Origin: Polynucleobacter sp. HIN5
GTDB taxonomy: Bacteria > Pseudomonadota > Gammaproteobacteria > Burkholderiales > Burkholderiaceae
DNA length: 64,000 nt
NCBI RefSeq assembly: GCF_030297555.1
Contig: NZ_AP028136.1
Span: 1,178,001-1,242,000, forward strand
Direction: 5' to 3'
In this document: piece by piece, positions 9,254-20,316 of the stretch
Numbering within the stretch: position 1 is the stretch's first letter
Layout: every line of letters starts with the position of its first letter
Program-made: the position numbers and the translations under genes
Notes under the pieces: generated by a model
What the model was told of the DNA's origin: nothing
What the model saw: only the letters and a program-made list of their open reading frames with translations
The model's database searches: none

Positions 9254-10597
9254 TCAGGAAACCTTCACTTCCCTTGCGATTGCCTCGGCACTTGCTTGGG
9301 CCAGGCTTTTCTCATTGGCTTCAACCATGACGCGCAGGACCGGTTCAGTTCCTGATGGCCGGATTAAGACTCTGCCCTTACCAATTAAACTTTGCTCCAC
9401 CTTACTCACCATGGCGGCGAGCTTTTGATCGGCTTGCCACTGATAGCTCGGATTGGTCTTCACATTGATGAGCACTTGCGGATAGATGGTGATGCCATCT
9501 AATAGTTCGTTGAGAGATTGTTGCTTTTGTTGCATCGCTGCGAGTACTTGCAGAGCTGCAATCGTGCCATCGCCAGTGCTGTGTTGATCTAGGCACAGCA
9601 GATGCCCTGAGCCCTCTCCGCCAATGATCCACTGCTTGGCTTGCAAAAGCTCGAGTACGTAGCGATCTCCAACCTTGGCTCGCTCAAATCCAAGGCCCAG
9701 GTTCTTGATGGCAACTTCAATCGCTAAGTTCGTCATTAAGGTACCTACTACTCCACCAATTGCCTTACCTTGCTCTAAACGATCTTTAGCCAAGATATAG
9801 AGGAGCTCGTCACCATTAAACAAGCGCCCGTTTTGATCCACCATTTGTAGACGATCGGCATCACCATCGAGGGCAATCCCAATATCGGCATTCACTTCCT
9901 TAACCTTTGCAATCAGCGCAGCTGGTGCGGTGGCACCACAATGATCGTTGATGTTCTTGCCATTGGGTTCTACTCCAATCGCAATCACCTCAGCGCCGAG
10001 CTCATGAAACACTGGCGGTGCAGTGTGATAGGCAGCGCCATTGGCGCAATCGACCACAATCTTCAATCCTCTGAGATTAAGGTCTTGTGGAAAAGTGGAT
10101 TTGCAAAACTCAATATAGCGCCCTGCGGCATCATCCAAACGAAATGCCTTACCAATTTTGTCGGAGCTGACACAACCCATTGGCTTCTCGAGCTCTGCTT
10201 CAATCTCAAGCTCGATGGCATCGGAGAACTTATCCCCCTTGCCATTAAAAAACTTGATGCCGTTATCTTGATAGAGATTATGCGACGCAGAGATCACCAC
10301 GCCGGCAGATAAGCGCAGGGCTTTGGTGAGGTAGGCCACTCCTGGAGTGGGCATTGGTCCACACAAGGTGACATCAACCCCGGCAGCCGAGAACCCGGAC
10401 TCTAAGGCAGCTTCGAGCAAATAGCCCGAGACCCGCGTGTCTTTACCAATTAGGATGCGTTGACGCTCATTGGGTTTGCCATGGCGCTTAAGCACCATAC
10501 CAGTAGCGTAACCGAGGCGCAACATAAACTCCGGAACGATGGGTGGAATACCAACTTCACCCCGAATGCCATCGGTCCCAAAATATTTTTTAGTCAT
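9254..10597 (-). CDS. glmM: Phosphoglucosamine mutase
   Basis: Converts glucosamine-6-phosphate to glucosamine-1-phosphate for UDP-GlcNAc, peptidoglycan and LPS. The 447-residue protein begins with the family hallmark [12 protein letters not shown]. The phosphoserine loop [17 protein letters not shown] holds the active Ser at about 105; most relatives have Pro where this one has Leu after SASHN. The metal loop is DGDADR and the phosphate-binding loop [14 protein letters not shown]. It lies 6 bases after folP in the conserved ftsH-folP-glmM block. Confidence 0.97.
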   Translation of the reverse strand: MTKKYFGTDGIRGEVGIPPIVPEFMLRLGYATGMVLKRHGKPNERQRILIGKDTRVSGYLLEAALESGFSAAGVDVTLCGPMPTPGVAYLTKALRLSAGVVISASHNLYQDNGIKFFNGKGDKFSDAIELEIEAELEKPMGCVSSDKIGKAFRLDDAAGRYIEFCKSTFPQDLNLRGLKIVVDCANGAAYHTAPPVFHELGAEVIAIGVEPNGKNINDHCGATAPAALIAKVKEVNADIGIALDGDADRLQMVDQNGRLFNGDELLYILAKDRLEQGKAIGGVVGTLMTNLAIEVAIKNLGLGFERAKVGDRYVLELLQAKQWIIGGEGSGHLLCLDQHSTGDGTIAALQVLAAMQQKQQSLNELLDGITIYPQVLINVKTNPSYQWQADQKLAAMVSKVEQSLIGKGRVLIRPSGTEPVLRVMVEANEKSLAQASAEAIAREVKVS

Positions 10598-10603
10598 ACT
10601 TCA

Positions 10604-11479
10604 TTATAAAACTGAGGTACTTTGCTCTCGCATAGCCTGCCAAACCTGCAGTGCGTTCACGGTCTCAGGTACATCGTGCGTACGCACAATCATGGCGCCA
10701 CGCTCGACTGCCATGATAGCTGCTGTAATACTCGGGATCAGACGCTCACCCACCTCAAGATTGGTGACCTTACCGAGCATGGACTTACGCGATAGGCCCG
10801 CTAAGACCGGGTAACCATGCTCAGTGAATGCGTTCATGTGAGCCAATAACTGATAGTTATGCTCCAAGCTCTTACCAAACCCAAATCCAGGATCAATGGC
10901 AATCCGTTGCGAGTCAACCCCTGCTTCTTCGATCACTGCAGCACGCTCCAATAGGAATGCTTGCACCTCTTGAACCACGTGTTGGTAGTTGGGATCAAAT
11001 TGCATGGTTTGAGGATCACGCTGCATGTGCATCAACACAATGCCACATTGGCTTGATTTGATGGCATCGACTGCTCCCGCTTGTCGCAAGGCCCAAATAT
11101 CATTGACACAATCAACACCCATGGCGAGTGCAGCTTGCATGGTTTGGGGCTTATAGGTATCAATCGAGAGAGCAACGCCGCAATCTTTAAGGACTTCAAT
11201 CACCGGTAAGACGCGATCGAGCTCCTCTTGTAAGCCAACGGGTTCGGCCCCAGGTCGGGTGGACTCTCCACCAATATCAATAATGTCAACGCCAGCAGCG
11301 AGCATTTTTTCTGCTTGAGCAAGGCCTGCGTCGCGCTGATAAAACCGCCCACCATCCGAGAATGAATCTGGTGTGGCATTGAGGATGCCCATCACCAATG
11401 GGCGTTTGTGCTGATCGGAGGGGAGCTCAAAAAGAAAACGCCCGCAGCGCCATGCCACGGGCGATGATGAATACGACAT
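10604..11479 (-). CDS. folP: Dihydropteroate synthase
   Basis: Joins p-aminobenzoate to dihydropterin pyrophosphate in folate synthesis and is the sulfonamide target. The 291-residue TIM-barrel protein has both signatures: MGILNATPDSFSDGGRF near residue 30 and DIGGESTRPGAEPV near 65. The C-terminal RTHDVPETVNAL loop is also present. About 20 extra N-terminal residues precede the barrel. It lies 2 bases after ftsH and 6 bases before glmM. Confidence 0.97.
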   Translation of the reverse strand: MSYSSSPVAWRCGRFLFELPSDQHKRPLVMGILNATPDSFSDGGRFYQRDAGLAQAEKMLAAGVDIIDIGGESTRPGAEPVGLQEELDRVLPVIEVLKDCGVALSIDTYKPQTMQAALAMGVDCVNDIWALRQAGAVDAIKSSQCGIVLMHMQRDPQTMQFDPNYQHVVQEVQAFLLERAAVIEEAGVDSQRIAIDPGFGFGKSLEHNYQLLAHMNAFTEHGYPVLAGLSRKSMLGKVTNLEVGERLIPSITAAIMAVERGAMIVRTHDVPETVNALQVWQAMREQSTSVL

Positions 11480-11481
11480 GC

Positions 11482-13368
11482 TTACGCAGTTGCGGGTGCG
11501 CTACCTGCTGCAGGACCCTGCGTACCACCGCCACCCGCAGAGTTACCAAATGCGGTTGCGGTGACTGGCTTGGGTGGCTTCGGTGTGCGACCCGCCATGA
11601 TGTCATTGATCTGCTCCGAATCAATCGTCTCCCACTCAAGAAGCGCGTTAACCATGGCCTCCACCTTGTCACGGTTCTCTTCCAAAATCTTCTTGGCGAG
11701 TGCGTATTGACTATCAATCAGAGTCCGAATCTCGGCATCCACTTTTTGCTGGGTAAGCTCCGATACGGTCTTACTGTTCATACGACCAAACATGCTGTCT
11801 TGCTCGGTGTCCACGTAGACCATGGTACCCAAGCTATCGCTCATGCCGTAGCGGGTCACCATATCGCGAGCCATTTTGGTGGCGCGCTCAAAGTCGTTCG
11901 ATGCGCCGGTACTCATCGAGCCTAAAAACACCTCTTCAGCGGCACGACCACCAAACAAGATGGCCAACTCTTCGAGCATGCGATCTTTGTATAAGTTCAC
12001 CCGATCAAACTCAGGTAACTGCCAGGTCACACCGAGGGCCATACCGCGAGGCATGATGGTGACCTTGTGAACGGGATCGGCCTTGGGCAGCATCTTCGCC
12101 ACCACCGCATGACCCGACTCGTGATAAGCCGTATTGCGGCGCTCTTCCTCGCGCATCACCGCCGACTTGCGCTCAGGACCCATATAGATCTTGTCCTTGG
12201 CATCTTCGAAGTCTTGCATATCCACCGCACGCTTACTACGACGGGCTGCAAACAAAGCGGCTTCATTGACTAAGTTAGCCAGATCGGCACCCGAGAACCC
12301 TGGAGTACCACGAGCCAAGACCGCAGGATCAACGTCAGCATTAATCGGCACTTTGCGCATATGCACACGCAGAATTTGCTCACGACCCCGAATGTCGGGT
12401 AAACCAACATGCACTTGGCGGTCAAAACGACCAGGACGCAGCAAGGCGCGATCCAAAACATCCGAACGGTTGGTCGCAGCAATCACGATCACACCGCTAT
12501 TGGTCTCAAAGCCATCCATCTCAACCAGCATTTGGTTTAAGGTTTGCTCGCGCTCATCATTACCGCCACCCATGCCGGCACCGCGATGACGACCTACTGC
12601 ATCGATCTCATCAATAAAGATGATGCAGGGAGCATGCTTTTTAGCGTTCTCAAACATATCGCGCACGCGTGCAGCACCCACACCCACAAACATCTCAACG
12701 AAGTCAGAGCCGGAGATGGAGAAAAATGGTACTTTAGCCTCGCCTGCAATGGCACGGGCTAATAAGGTCTTACCGGTTCCGGGAGGACCAACTAAGAGTA
12801 CGCCATGTGGAATGCGGCCACCAAGCTTCTGGAACTTTTGGGGATCCTTGAGGAAGTCGACAATCTCAAATACTTCTTCTTTAGCCTCATCGCAACCCGC
12901 GACATCCGCAAAAGTTACTGAATTGCTATTCTCATCAATCAGGCGTGCCTTGGATTTACCAAAGGAGAACGCACCGCCCTTACCGCCACCTTGCATCTGG
13001 CGCATCATGAAGAACCAAAAGCCGATGATTAATAAGGTAGGCCCTAAGTAATACAGTGCAGAGACCAACAGGTTCGGTTCATCTTCGGTCTTGCCGGTAA
13101 CCTGAACGCCGTATTTCATGAGATCACCCACCATCCAGATGTCACCTGGGGAAATGATCGAATATTTATTGCCGTCGACTGGGGTGATTTGCAAGGTACG
13201 GCCTTGCACATCCACGCGCTTAATCTTGCCAGCCTTGGCGTCATCCATAAATTGGGAATACGTGACCTGATCTTGAGTCCGTGGTTTATCAAACTGTTTA
13301 AAGACAGTAAACAAAACCAAGCCCACGATGAGCCATACACCCACTTTTTGGAACATATTGTTATTCAA
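11482..13368 (-). CDS. ftsH: ATP-dependent zinc metalloprotease FtsH
   Basis: Membrane-anchored AAA+ protease that degrades misfolded and regulatory membrane proteins. With the TTG start at 13368 it has 628 residues, beginning NNNMFQKVG. An AAAGGTG site 4 bases upstream favours this start over the 13389 frame start. It has two membrane spans (about residues 8-25 and 100-120), Walker A GPPGTGKT, Walker [12 protein letters not shown], the second region of homology ending RPGRFDRQ, and the HESGH zinc motif. The C-terminus is a Gly/Ala/Pro tail. It lies in the rlmE-ftsH-folP-glmM order known from E. coli. An ATG at 13356 is another possible start. Confidence 0.96.
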   Translation of the reverse strand: MNNNMFQKVGVWLIVGLVLFTVFKQFDKPRTQDQVTYSQFMDDAKAGKIKRVDVQGRTLQITPVDGNKYSIISPGDIWMVGDLMKYGVQVTGKTEDEPNLLVSALYYLGPTLLIIGFWFFMMRQMQGGGKGGAFSFGKSKARLIDENSNSVTFADVAGCDEAKEEVFEIVDFLKDPQKFQKLGGRIPHGVLLVGPPGTGKTLLARAIAGEAKVPFFSISGSDFVEMFVGVGAARVRDMFENAKKHAPCIIFIDEIDAVGRHRGAGMGGGNDEREQTLNQMLVEMDGFETNSGVIVIAATNRSDVLDRALLRPGRFDRQVHVGLPDIRGREQILRVHMRKVPINADVDPAVLARGTPGFSGADLANLVNEAALFAARRSKRAVDMQDFEDAKDKIYMGPERKSAVMREEERRNTAYHESGHAVVAKMLPKADPVHKVTIMPRGMALGVTWQLPEFDRVNLYKDRMLEELAILFGGRAAEEVFLGSMSTGASNDFERATKMARDMVTRYGMSDSLGTMVYVDTEQDSMFGRMNSKTVSELTQQKVDAEIRTLIDSQYALAKKILEENRDKVEAMVNALLEWETIDSEQINDIMAGRTPKPPKPVTATAFGNSAGGGGTQGPAAGSAPATA

Positions 13369-13530
13369 AATACACCTTTGCCGGATCAATCCGGGAGTTA
13401 TCAGGGTTTAGAACCAAACCTCACCCTATGTATTTGATTCTACTCCCGTTGAAATTCAAGGGTTGGAGATCTAATTTATCCTAAAAATGCTGGGTTTTCT
13501 ATGGTTTTTGGGCAATCTCTACCATTTACC

Positions 13531-14202
13531 CTACTTCAAATAGCGCCCTAGCAGAAAGGTTTCCGAGGATTTATCCCGTGAAGCCTTGGGTTTACGGGGG
13601 GAAACGGTCTTAAATACCCCCTTAAAGGCCTCAACTATTTGGCTATAGCCACTCCCATGAAAGCACTTAATCAATAGTGCCCCATCGGGCTTGAGATGCT
13701 CTTTGGCAAACTCCAAAGCGAGCTCCGCGAGATTGGCCATCCGCGCTGCATCGGCTACACCGACACCAGAGAGGTTGGGCGCCATATCAGAGAGCACCAA
13801 ATCAACTTTGCCATTTGCCTCTGGGGGTAAGGCAGCTTCAAGTGCACGCAAGCCTTCCTCCTCCCGAAAATCTCCTTGAATAAAGGTGACATCGGCTACG
13901 GGCTCCATCGGCAAGAGATCAATTGCGATGATGCAACCATCGGGCTTGCCCGCTGTCTCGGGTGTGGAGTGTTTACGAAGCTGCACTAAGCGATTACGAA
14001 TGTACTGACTCCAGCTACCTGGGGCGCTACCCAAGTCAACGACGGTCATCCCAGCCTTAATCAGATGATCTTGTTCGTCGATCTCAGAGAGTTTATAGGC
14101 CGCCCGCGCACGATAACCCTCTTTCTGCGCGAGCTTAACGTACGGATCATTGACATGATCGTGCAACCAATTTTTATTGAACTTGTTCTTTGCCACAAAC
14201 AC
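13531..14202 (-). CDS. rlmE: 23S rRNA 2'-O-ribose methyltransferase RlmE
   Basis: Methylates U2552 of 23S rRNA late in 50S assembly. The Rossmann fold has motif [30 protein letters not shown] and KCFHGSG, which give the K-D-K-E type active site. I chose GTG at 14202 because AAGGA lies 5 bases upstream (223 residues). GTG at 14196, starting [10 protein letters not shown], fits the family N-terminus equally well. Downstream lies ftsH after about 160 bases. It is divergent from yhbY with only 49 bases between the starts. Confidence 0.95.
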   Translation of the reverse strand: MFVAKNKFNKNWLHDHVNDPYVKLAQKEGYRARAAYKLSEIDEQDHLIKAGMTVVDLGSAPGSWSQYIRNRLVQLRKHSTPETAGKPDGCIIAIDLLPMEPVADVTFIQGDFREEEGLRALEAALPPEANGKVDLVLSDMAPNLSGVGVADAARMANLAELALEFAKEHLKPDGALLIKCFHGSGYSQIVEAFKGVFKTVSPRKPKASRDKSSETFLLGRYLK

Positions 14203-14215
14203 TATTGTCCTTGTT

Positions 14216-14245
14216 TTGGGTTGCACACTGCAAATCCTCTATGAT
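14216..14245 (+). promoter_or_regulatory. Candidate yhbY promoter
   Basis: TTGGGT (14216-14221) and TATGAT (14240-14245) are spaced by 18 bases in the 49-base rlmE-yhbY gap. The expected transcription start falls at or beside the yhbY ATG (14252), so the message would have little or no 5' leader. The -35 is weak and this is only a candidate. Confidence 0.35.
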
Positions 14246-14251
14246 GCAGGG

Positions 14252-14707
14252 ATGACTACTCTCTCTCTGACACCAGCGCAACGCAAGGCGCACCGCGCGC
14301 AAGCCCATGCTCTTAACCCCGTCGTCATGATCGGTAACGAAGGACTCACTGTTGCCGTTCGCAAAGAAATTGATCGTGCCCTGTCGAGCCATGGCCTGAT
14401 TAAGATCCGCGTACTGGGTGACGATCGCGATGCCCGCATTGCGATGTATGAATCGATTTGCGATGACCTGAATGCTGCCCCGATTCAGCACATTGGCAAA
14501 CTGCTCGTGGTGTGGCGCCCTGTCGCATCAAAGCCTGAGAAAGTAGTTCCCACTAAAAAAGTGGCACGCGCCTATCAAACCGCCCGCAGCAATCAACGTG
14601 GCAGTGGCTCGCGTGCAGGCTTTAAAAAGGCAACCGTGGCTAACACCAGCAAACCAAAGCGCCGCAAGACTCGCTTAGCGAGTCCCAAAAAAGCGGCTTT
14701 GGGTTAG
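14252..14707 (+). CDS. yhbY: YhbY family RNA-binding (CRM domain) protein
   Basis: Small CRM-domain protein associated with 50S ribosome assembly. The ATG at 14252 starts MTTLSLTPAQRKAHRAQAH; GCAGGG directly upstream is a weak ribosome site. Residues 1-95 are the CRM domain with its GNEGLT loop in place of the usual GxxG. Residues 100-151 are a Lys/Arg/Ser tail, making this longer than the roughly 97-residue E. coli protein. The tail may add RNA affinity. The 3' end overlaps the DUF4149 gene on the other strand by 33 bases. It is the only plus-strand gene between ppk1 and the methyltransferase at 24482. Confidence 0.9.
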   Translation: MTTLSLTPAQRKAHRAQAHALNPVVMIGNEGLTVAVRKEIDRALSSHGLIKIRVLGDDRDARIAMYESICDDLNAAPIQHIGKLLVVWRPVASKPEKVVPTKKVARAYQTARSNQRGSGSRAGFKKATVANTSKPKRRKTRLASPKKAALG

Positions 14708-15178
14708 TCGCCAAACCAAGTAAATACCCAAGAGGCTTTGTACCAAAAAAACACTGCTTGAGATACCGTGCAAGGTAGCAAACAAACTCGCCGATGGTGA
14801 ATACATTACTGGCATACCTTGCAACAAGGCATCCTCGCGTAAGTTCTCCATCCAGGGCATGAGCACGAAACTGCCAAGCGCCGCACATACAAGCATGGTG
14901 AGTAAAATCCATCGAATCGCACGATAGGCTTGTAATCCACGACTTACCAAGAGGTTTGCTAAGACCAGTAGCCCCACACAGAGCACGAGACTTACATAGG
15001 CTTCCACCTGAAAAATCGCGCCAGCCACCATACCGGCCACCTGACGGTCGGTGAGGGTTGCAAAAAGCGTCGGCGCAACTAAATAGCCTACGGTAATTAG
15101 GCTACCAACCCAAAGACTACTGATGAAGAGAAAAAGGCGTTGCGCAATTTGGTGCTGCCCAGTACCAGCCTGAGTCAT
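14675..15178 (-). CDS. DUF4149 family membrane protein
   Basis: A 167-residue inner-membrane protein with four predicted spans (about residues 13-35, 58-80, 87-108 and 138-158). A conserved-looking WVGSLITVGYLVAPTLFATL segment, cited here as WVGSLITVGYLVAP, lies at the N-terminus. I recognise it as a DUF4149-type protein; no function is known to me. Its ATG overlaps the greA stop by one base (TAATG), so it is translationally coupled to greA. The 3' end overlaps yhbY. Confidence 0.8.
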   Translation of the reverse strand: MTQAGTGQHQIAQRLFLFISSLWVGSLITVGYLVAPTLFATLTDRQVAGMVAGAIFQVEAYVSLVLCVGLLVLANLLVSRGLQAYRAIRWILLTMLVCAALGSFVLMPWMENLREDALLQGMPVMYSPSASLFATLHGISSSVFLVQSLLGIYLVWRLTQSRFFGTR

Positions 15179-15660
15179 TAGATGTAACGAACCGAGAGGA
15201 TCTCAACCTCTCGAGCGCCTGCGGGGGCTTGAACGGTCACCACATCGCCCTCCTCTTTGCCAATTAAGGCGCGAGCAATGGGGGAGCTAATCGAAATCTT
15301 ATTGGCAGCGATATCGGCTTCATCATCGCCCACGATTTGGTAAATCATATTTTTGCCGTCATCGAGATCTTCAAGCTCAACGGTGGCCCCAAAGACGACA
15401 CGACCCTCTGCTTCGAGCAATGCAGGGTCAATAATTTGTGCAGCCGATAATTTCGTTTCAAGCTCTTTGATGCGGCCTTCAATAAACGCCTGCTTCTCTT
15501 TAGCGGCATCGTACTCGGCATTCTCAGAAAGATCACCTTGGGCGCGTGCTTCAGAGATTGCATTAATCACAGCAGGACGATCGACATGCTTTAAGCGCGT
15601 GAGCTCTTCTTTCAAGAGCTCAGCGCCATGCTTGGTAATGGGAATGGTATTTGTACTCAT
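15178..15660 (-). CDS. greA: Transcription elongation factor GreA
   Basis: Rescues backtracked RNA polymerase by stimulating transcript cleavage. The 160-residue protein starts MSTNTIPITKHGAELL. ATG at 15660, with AAGG 9 bases upstream, is preferred over the TTG at 15669. The N-terminal coiled coil carries the acidic tip (LSENAEYDAAKE), and the C-terminal FKBP-like domain includes YQIVGDDEAD and SPIARALIGKEEGD. It follows carB by 38 bases, and its stop is fused to the start of the DUF4149 gene. Confidence 0.97.
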   Translation of the reverse strand: MSTNTIPITKHGAELLKEELTRLKHVDRPAVINAISEARAQGDLSENAEYDAAKEKQAFIEGRIKELETKLSAAQIIDPALLEAEGRVVFGATVELEDLDDGKNMIYQIVGDDEADIAANKISISSPIARALIGKEEGDVVTVQAPAGAREVEILSVRYI

Positions 15661-15698
15661 ACTGCTCAACCTTAAAATCGATGAAGCTCGATTTTAGT

Positions 15699-18600
15699 CT
15701 AGCTAAGCGAAATGTGTAAATTCTGTAAGGAATAGACCTCGAGCAAGTCCTTCGCCCGCATCCCTTCCATTACGGCGCGTGCCGCACTGATCGTAGTGTA
15801 GTAAGTCACACCATTCGCCTGCGCCGTGGTTCGAATCGAGCGAGAGTCTGCAATCGCGTTACGGGTTTCATCCACGGTTGTAAACACTAAGGTGATCTCA
15901 CCGTTTTTAATCATATCCACAATATGCGGACGGCCTTCTTTCACTTTGTTCACCACCGATACCGGAATATTCGCTGCGGCAATGGCTGCAGCAGTGCCTT
16001 TAGTAGCAACCATCGGAAAGCCCATCTCGTGCAAGAGCTTGGCCACCACGACAGCGAGTGGCTTATCGCCATCTTTCACGGTCAACACTACATTACCGCT
16101 CTTGGGTAATTTGATCCCCGCTGCTAATTGCGATTTGAATAAGGCTTCCCCGAAGGTTTTACCAACACCCATCACCTCACCGGTGGAACGCATCTCAGGG
16201 CCTAAGATTGGATCAATGCCTGGGAACTTATTAAATGGGAATACCGCCTCTTTAACCGAGTAGTACGGAGGAATCACTTCCTCCGTAATGCCCTGCTGAT
16301 CAAGACTTTGACCGACCATGCAGCGCGCGGCAATCTTCGCGAGTTGCAAGCCAGTTGCTTTTGATACATAGGGCACTGTGCGTGATGCACGAGGATTGAC
16401 CTCGAGAACAAAGATGGTGTCTTTGCCGTCGCTTTGCTGAATGGCAAATTGCACGTTCATTAAACCAACCACATTCAGACCCTTGGCCATCGCCGCAGTC
16501 TGGCGCTTGAGCTCAGCAACGGTCTCTTTCGATAAGGAGTATGGCGGCAATGAGCAGGCCGAGTCACCGGAATGAACACCCGCTTGTTCGATGTGTTCCA
16601 TCACGCCACCAATGAACACGCGAGTTCCATCGGAAATACAATCCACATCACACTCAATCGCATCATTTAAGAAGCGATCTAACAATACAGGTGAGTCATT
16701 CGATACCTTGACAGCCTCGCGCATATACCGCTCAAGATCACGTCCATCATGCACGATCTCCATTGCTCGACCACCCAACACATAAGAGGGACGAACGACT
16801 AAGGGATAACCGATCTCTTCGGCCAGCTTGAGTGCTTCATCTTCAGCACGGGCGGTTCGATTAGGCGGTTGACGTAATTTGAGTTCATGCAGGAGTTTTT
16901 GGAAGCGCTCCCGATCCTCAGCAGCATCAATCATGTCAGGCGAAGTGCCAATAATCGGTACGCCATTGGCCTCAAGATCAAGGGCGAGCTTCAGTGGCGT
17001 TTGTCCACCATACTGAACAATCACGCCCTTGGGCTTCTCCTTGGCGACGATCTCCAGTACGTCCTCTAAGGTCAAGGGCTCAAAGTACAGACGATCCGAA
17101 GTATCGTAGTCGGTCGACACAGTCTCGGGGTTGCAGTTCACCATGATGGTTTCGTAACCATCGTCGCGCATTGCAAGTGCCGCATGCACGCAGCAATAAT
17201 CAAACTCGATGCCCTGGCCAATCCGGTTGGGTCCACCACCAAGCACCATGATCTTCTCACGCTGTGTGGGCTGTGACTCGCACTCGCCATGCTCTGCTTC
17301 GTAAGTCGAGTACATGTAAGCCGTATTGGTTGCAAACTCAGCCGCGCAGGTATCGACCCGCTTGTAGACTGGGAATACCCCATGCTGATGACGCGCTTGA
17401 CGCACTGCCGTCGCATCGGTCTTCAGTAATTTGGCGAGACGCCGATCTGAAAATCCTTTTTGCTTTAAAAACCGCATCTCCGCAGCGCTAAGACTTGCCA
17501 AGGTGTGCTCTTTAACTGCATTCTCAATCTCAACCAGTTCTTCAATTTGCTCGAGGAACCATGGATCAATTTTGGTCTCTTCGAATACCTCATCAATCCC
17601 CAGACCCATGCGGAAGGCATCGGCCACATACCAAATCCGATCCGGTCCCGGCTCACCAATCTCAGCAATGATGTCCTCGAGGTCGGTGGATTTCTCATCC
17701 AGACCATCAACGCCCACTTCAAGGCCGCGCAAGGCTTTTTGGAATGACTCTTGGAAGGTGCGGCCAATCGCCATCACCTCACCCACGGATTTCATTTGGG
17801 TGGTTAAGCGTGGATCTGCTTCACGGAACTTCTCAAAGGCAAAGCGTGGAATCTTGGTGACGACGTAGTCAATACTGGGCTCAAACGATGCCGGCGTAGC
17901 ACCACCCGTAATATCGTTTTGCAACTCATCTAAGGTATAGCCCACCGCTAATTTGGCAGCGACCTTGGCAATCGGAAAGCCAGTAGCTTTGGATGCAAGA
18001 GCAGATGAGCGTGAGACGCGCGGGTTCATTTCAATCACGATCATGCGGCCATCAACTGGATTAATCGAGAACTGCACATTCGAGCCACCGGTATCTACGC
18101 CAATCTCACGCAAGACCGCGATCGAGGCGTTCCGCATGATTTGATACTCTTTATCGGTGAGTGTTTGTGCAGGAGCCACCGTGATCGAATCCCCGGTATG
18201 CACGCCCATTGGGTCTAAGTTCTCAATCGAGCAAACGATGATGCAGTTATCGGCACGATCACGCACCACCTCCATCTCAAACTCTTTCCAACCTAAGAGC
18301 GACTCCTCAATTAATAGCTCACGCGTTGGCGATAGATCCAGGCCGCGTTTGCAAATCTCTTCAAACTCTTCGCGGTTGTAGGCAATACCGCCGCCCGATC
18401 CACCCATCGTGAACGAAGGCCGAATCACCACCGGAAATCCTGAGCTACCGGTCTCCGCTTGAATGCGTTGCTGTACGGCAATCGCTTCTTCCATCGAATG
18501 CGCAATCCCAGACTTTGCCGAGCCCAAACCAATTTTGGTCATCGCGTCTTTAAACTTCTGACGATCCTCAGCTTTGTCAATCGCTTCCGGGGATGCACCA

Positions 18601-18947
18601 ATGAGCTCGCAATTGTATTTTTTGAGAACGCCATGGCGATGCAAATCAAGAGCGCAGTTCAGCGCAGTCTGGCCACCCATGGTGGGCAAAATTGCATCGG
18701 GCCTCTCGGTAGCAATGATGCGCTCTACCACTTCCCAAGTGATCGGTTCGATGTAGGTCACATCGGCCATCTCTGGATCGGTCATGATCGTTGCTGGATT
18801 ACTGTTCACCAGAATGACGCGATAGCCCTCTTCGCGCAAGGCTTTACATGCTTGCGCACCTGAGTAATCAAACTCGCAAGCCTGTCCAATCACAATGGGG
18901 CCAGCGCCAATAATCAAAATACTCTGAATGTCGGTACGCTTTGGCAT
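15699..18947 (-). CDS. carB: Carbamoyl-phosphate synthase large subunit
   Basis: Makes carbamoyl phosphate from bicarbonate, ammonia and two ATP for arginine and pyrimidine synthesis. The 1082-residue protein has duplicated ATP-grasp halves (about 1-550 and 551-935), each opening with a nucleotide-binding glycine loop ([39 protein letters not shown]). The C-terminal methylglyoxal synthase-like domain (about 940-1070) binds allosteric effectors. The start shares a base with the carA stop. Confidence 0.98.
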   Translation of the reverse strand: MPKRTDIQSILIIGAGPIVIGQACEFDYSGAQACKALREEGYRVILVNSNPATIMTDPEMADVTYIEPITWEVVERIIATERPDAILPTMGGQTALNCALDLHRHGVLKKYNCELIGASPEAIDKAEDRQKFKDAMTKIGLGSAKSGIAHSMEEAIAVQQRIQAETGSSGFPVVIRPSFTMGGSGGGIAYNREEFEEICKRGLDLSPTRELLIEESLLGWKEFEMEVVRDRADNCIIVCSIENLDPMGVHTGDSITVAPAQTLTDKEYQIMRNASIAVLREIGVDTGGSNVQFSINPVDGRMIVIEMNPRVSRSSALASKATGFPIAKVAAKLAVGYTLDELQNDITGGATPASFEPSIDYVVTKIPRFAFEKFREADPRLTTQMKSVGEVMAIGRTFQESFQKALRGLEVGVDGLDEKSTDLEDIIAEIGEPGPDRIWYVADAFRMGLGIDEVFEETKIDPWFLEQIEELVEIENAVKEHTLASLSAAEMRFLKQKGFSDRRLAKLLKTDATAVRQARHQHGVFPVYKRVDTCAAEFATNTAYMYSTYEAEHGECESQPTQREKIMVLGGGPNRIGQGIEFDYCCVHAALAMRDDGYETIMVNCNPETVSTDYDTSDRLYFEPLTLEDVLEIVAKEKPKGVIVQYGGQTPLKLALDLEANGVPIIGTSPDMIDAAEDRERFQKLLHELKLRQPPNRTARAEDEALKLAEEIGYPLVVRPSYVLGGRAMEIVHDGRDLERYMREAVKVSNDSPVLLDRFLNDAIECDVDCISDGTRVFIGGVMEHIEQAGVHSGDSACSLPPYSLSKETVAELKRQTAAMAKGLNVVGLMNVQFAIQQSDGKDTIFVLEVNPRASRTVPYVSKATGLQLAKIAARCMVGQSLDQQGITEEVIPPYYSVKEAVFPFNKFPGIDPILGPEMRSTGEVMGVGKTFGEALFKSQLAAGIKLPKSGNVVLTVKDGDKPLAVVVAKLLHEMGFPMVATKGTAAAIAAANIPVSVVNKVKEGRPHIVDMIKNGEITLVFTTVDETRNAIADSRSIRTTAQANGVTYYTTISAARAVMEGMRAKDLLEVYSLQNLHISLS

Positions 18948-20134
18948 TAGCGAGCTCCTTGGCCAGCGGCATTCATGAGGTGCATGAAGCGATCAAATAA
19001 ATAGGCAATGTCATGAGGGCCTGGGGAGGCTTCTGGGTGCCCCTGAAAACAGAAGGCTGGCTTATCTTTCCAGGCGAGACCCTGCAAGGATCCATCAAAT
19101 AAGGAAATATGTGTCACTCGCAACTCATCCGGCAAGGTCTTGGCATCAACTGCAAAGCCATGGTTCTGTGAGGTGATCGCTACCCGACCACTGTCTAAAT
19201 CTTTTACAGGATGGTTTGCACCATGGTGCCCAAACTTCATCTTCAAGGTCTTCGCACCCGCAGCCAAGCCCATGATCTGATGACCCAAGCAAATACCAAA
19301 CGTTGGAATATTTTTACTAATAATGGTTTGCGCTGCACTAATCGCATAATCACAGGGCTCGGGGTCGCCAGGGCCATTGGATAAAAATACGCCATCGGGC
19401 TTTAATGCCAATACTTCAGCCACCGGAGTTTTGGCGGGTACAACCGTCAATGCACAACCGCGCTCGGCCAGCATGCGCAAAATATTGCGTTTGACACCAA
19501 AGTCATAGGCCACAACCCGCTTACTTGGGTTCTTCATGATTCTGAATGCGGGCTTGCCATTCTCACCATGCAACTGCCACTCACCCTCTTGCCACTCATA
19601 GGCAGTATTGGTGGTAACCACTTGCGCGAGATCCAGGCCCGCCATTCCCGGAAATGCCTTGGCTAGGCTTAAAGCACGCTTGGCAAGCGCATCCACATCA
19701 TCGCCAATCTTTCCAGCCACAATCGCGCCTGATTGAGCACCGCGATCACGTAACAGACGCGTGAGCTTGCGAGTATCAATGCCACTGATACCAGGAACTT
19801 TGGCAGCGCGCAGATAATGATCGAGACTGTCTTCGGCTCGAAAGTTTGAGACGCGTGCGGATAAATCTTTAATGATGAGGCCGGCAGCGTAGATTTGTGC
19901 TGACTCCGCGTCTTGGGCATTGACACCCACATTGCCAATGTGCGGATAGGTTAAGGTGACAAGCTGGCGTGCGTAACTCGGATCCGTAATGATTTCTTGA
20001 TAACCCGTTAATGCGGTATTAAAAACGACTTCACCGCTGGTCTCACCAGGAGCGCCGATACTTTGACCAGAGAAAATAGATCCATCAGCAAGAGCTAAAA
20101 CAGCGGGGGGAAAGGAAGGAAGCAAGGGCGACAA
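18947..20134 (-). CDS. carA: Carbamoyl-phosphate synthase small subunit
   Basis: Glutamine amidotransferase subunit that supplies ammonia to CarB. The N-terminal CPSase domain opens with [15 protein letters not shown], and the class I glutaminase domain has catalytic Cys in [11 protein letters not shown] and His/Glu in [11 protein letters not shown]. The TTG at 20134 has GGAG 5 bases upstream and gives 395 residues. The frame opens at an ATG at 20185 (412 residues), but that codon has no good ribosome site and would add an unusual N-terminus. TTG starts are known for carA in other bacteria. The TAATG junction couples it to carB. Confidence 0.95.
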   Translation of the reverse strand: MSPLLPSFPPAVLALADGSIFSGQSIGAPGETSGEVVFNTALTGYQEIITDPSYARQLVTLTYPHIGNVGVNAQDAESAQIYAAGLIIKDLSARVSNFRAEDSLDHYLRAAKVPGISGIDTRKLTRLLRDRGAQSGAIVAGKIGDDVDALAKRALSLAKAFPGMAGLDLAQVVTTNTAYEWQEGEWQLHGENGKPAFRIMKNPSKRVVAYDFGVKRNILRMLAERGCALTVVPAKTPVAEVLALKPDGVFLSNGPGDPEPCDYAISAAQTIISKNIPTFGICLGHQIMGLAAGAKTLKMKFGHHGANHPVKDLDSGRVAITSQNHGFAVDAKTLPDELRVTHISLFDGSLQGLAWKDKPAFCFQGHPEASPGPHDIAYLFDRFMHLMNAAGQGAR

Positions 20135-20257
20135 ACAATCTCCAATACCCTGTTGCCGTCCAACACTTTTTGCCCCAAAAGACATACCCGAGGCGAAATT
20201 GCGGGGAGGTAAGTGTCTTTAAGCGCTAGGGCAAATTATTAGTTACTGATAGGCGTA

Positions 20258-20266
20258 ATGATACCA
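20258..20266 (-). promoter_or_regulatory. Candidate extended -10 upstream of carA
   Basis: On the minus strand TGGTATCAT in the 130-base prpE-carA gap has a TG just ahead of a TATCAT hexamer, an extended -10 pattern. No convincing -35 is seen 17 bases upstream. No arginine or pyrimidine operator could be recognised. The rest of the gap shows nothing I can name. Confidence 0.35.
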
Positions 20267-20316
20267 GTTCTCCGCCCCTCACCCTACCTTCACGCAAAAC
20301 CGTTTACTTTGCCCGG

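Noticed and set aside
11398-11925. Long antisense frame (175 residues) across ftsH and folP
   Set aside because: It lies fully opposite two well-conserved genes, and its composition is a codon shadow rich in Arg/Cys/His.
13430-13470. CCCTTGAA upstream of ftsH as a heat-shock sigma-32 -35 element
   Set aside because: No CCCCAT-type -10 follows at 13-15 bases, so the half match is not enough.
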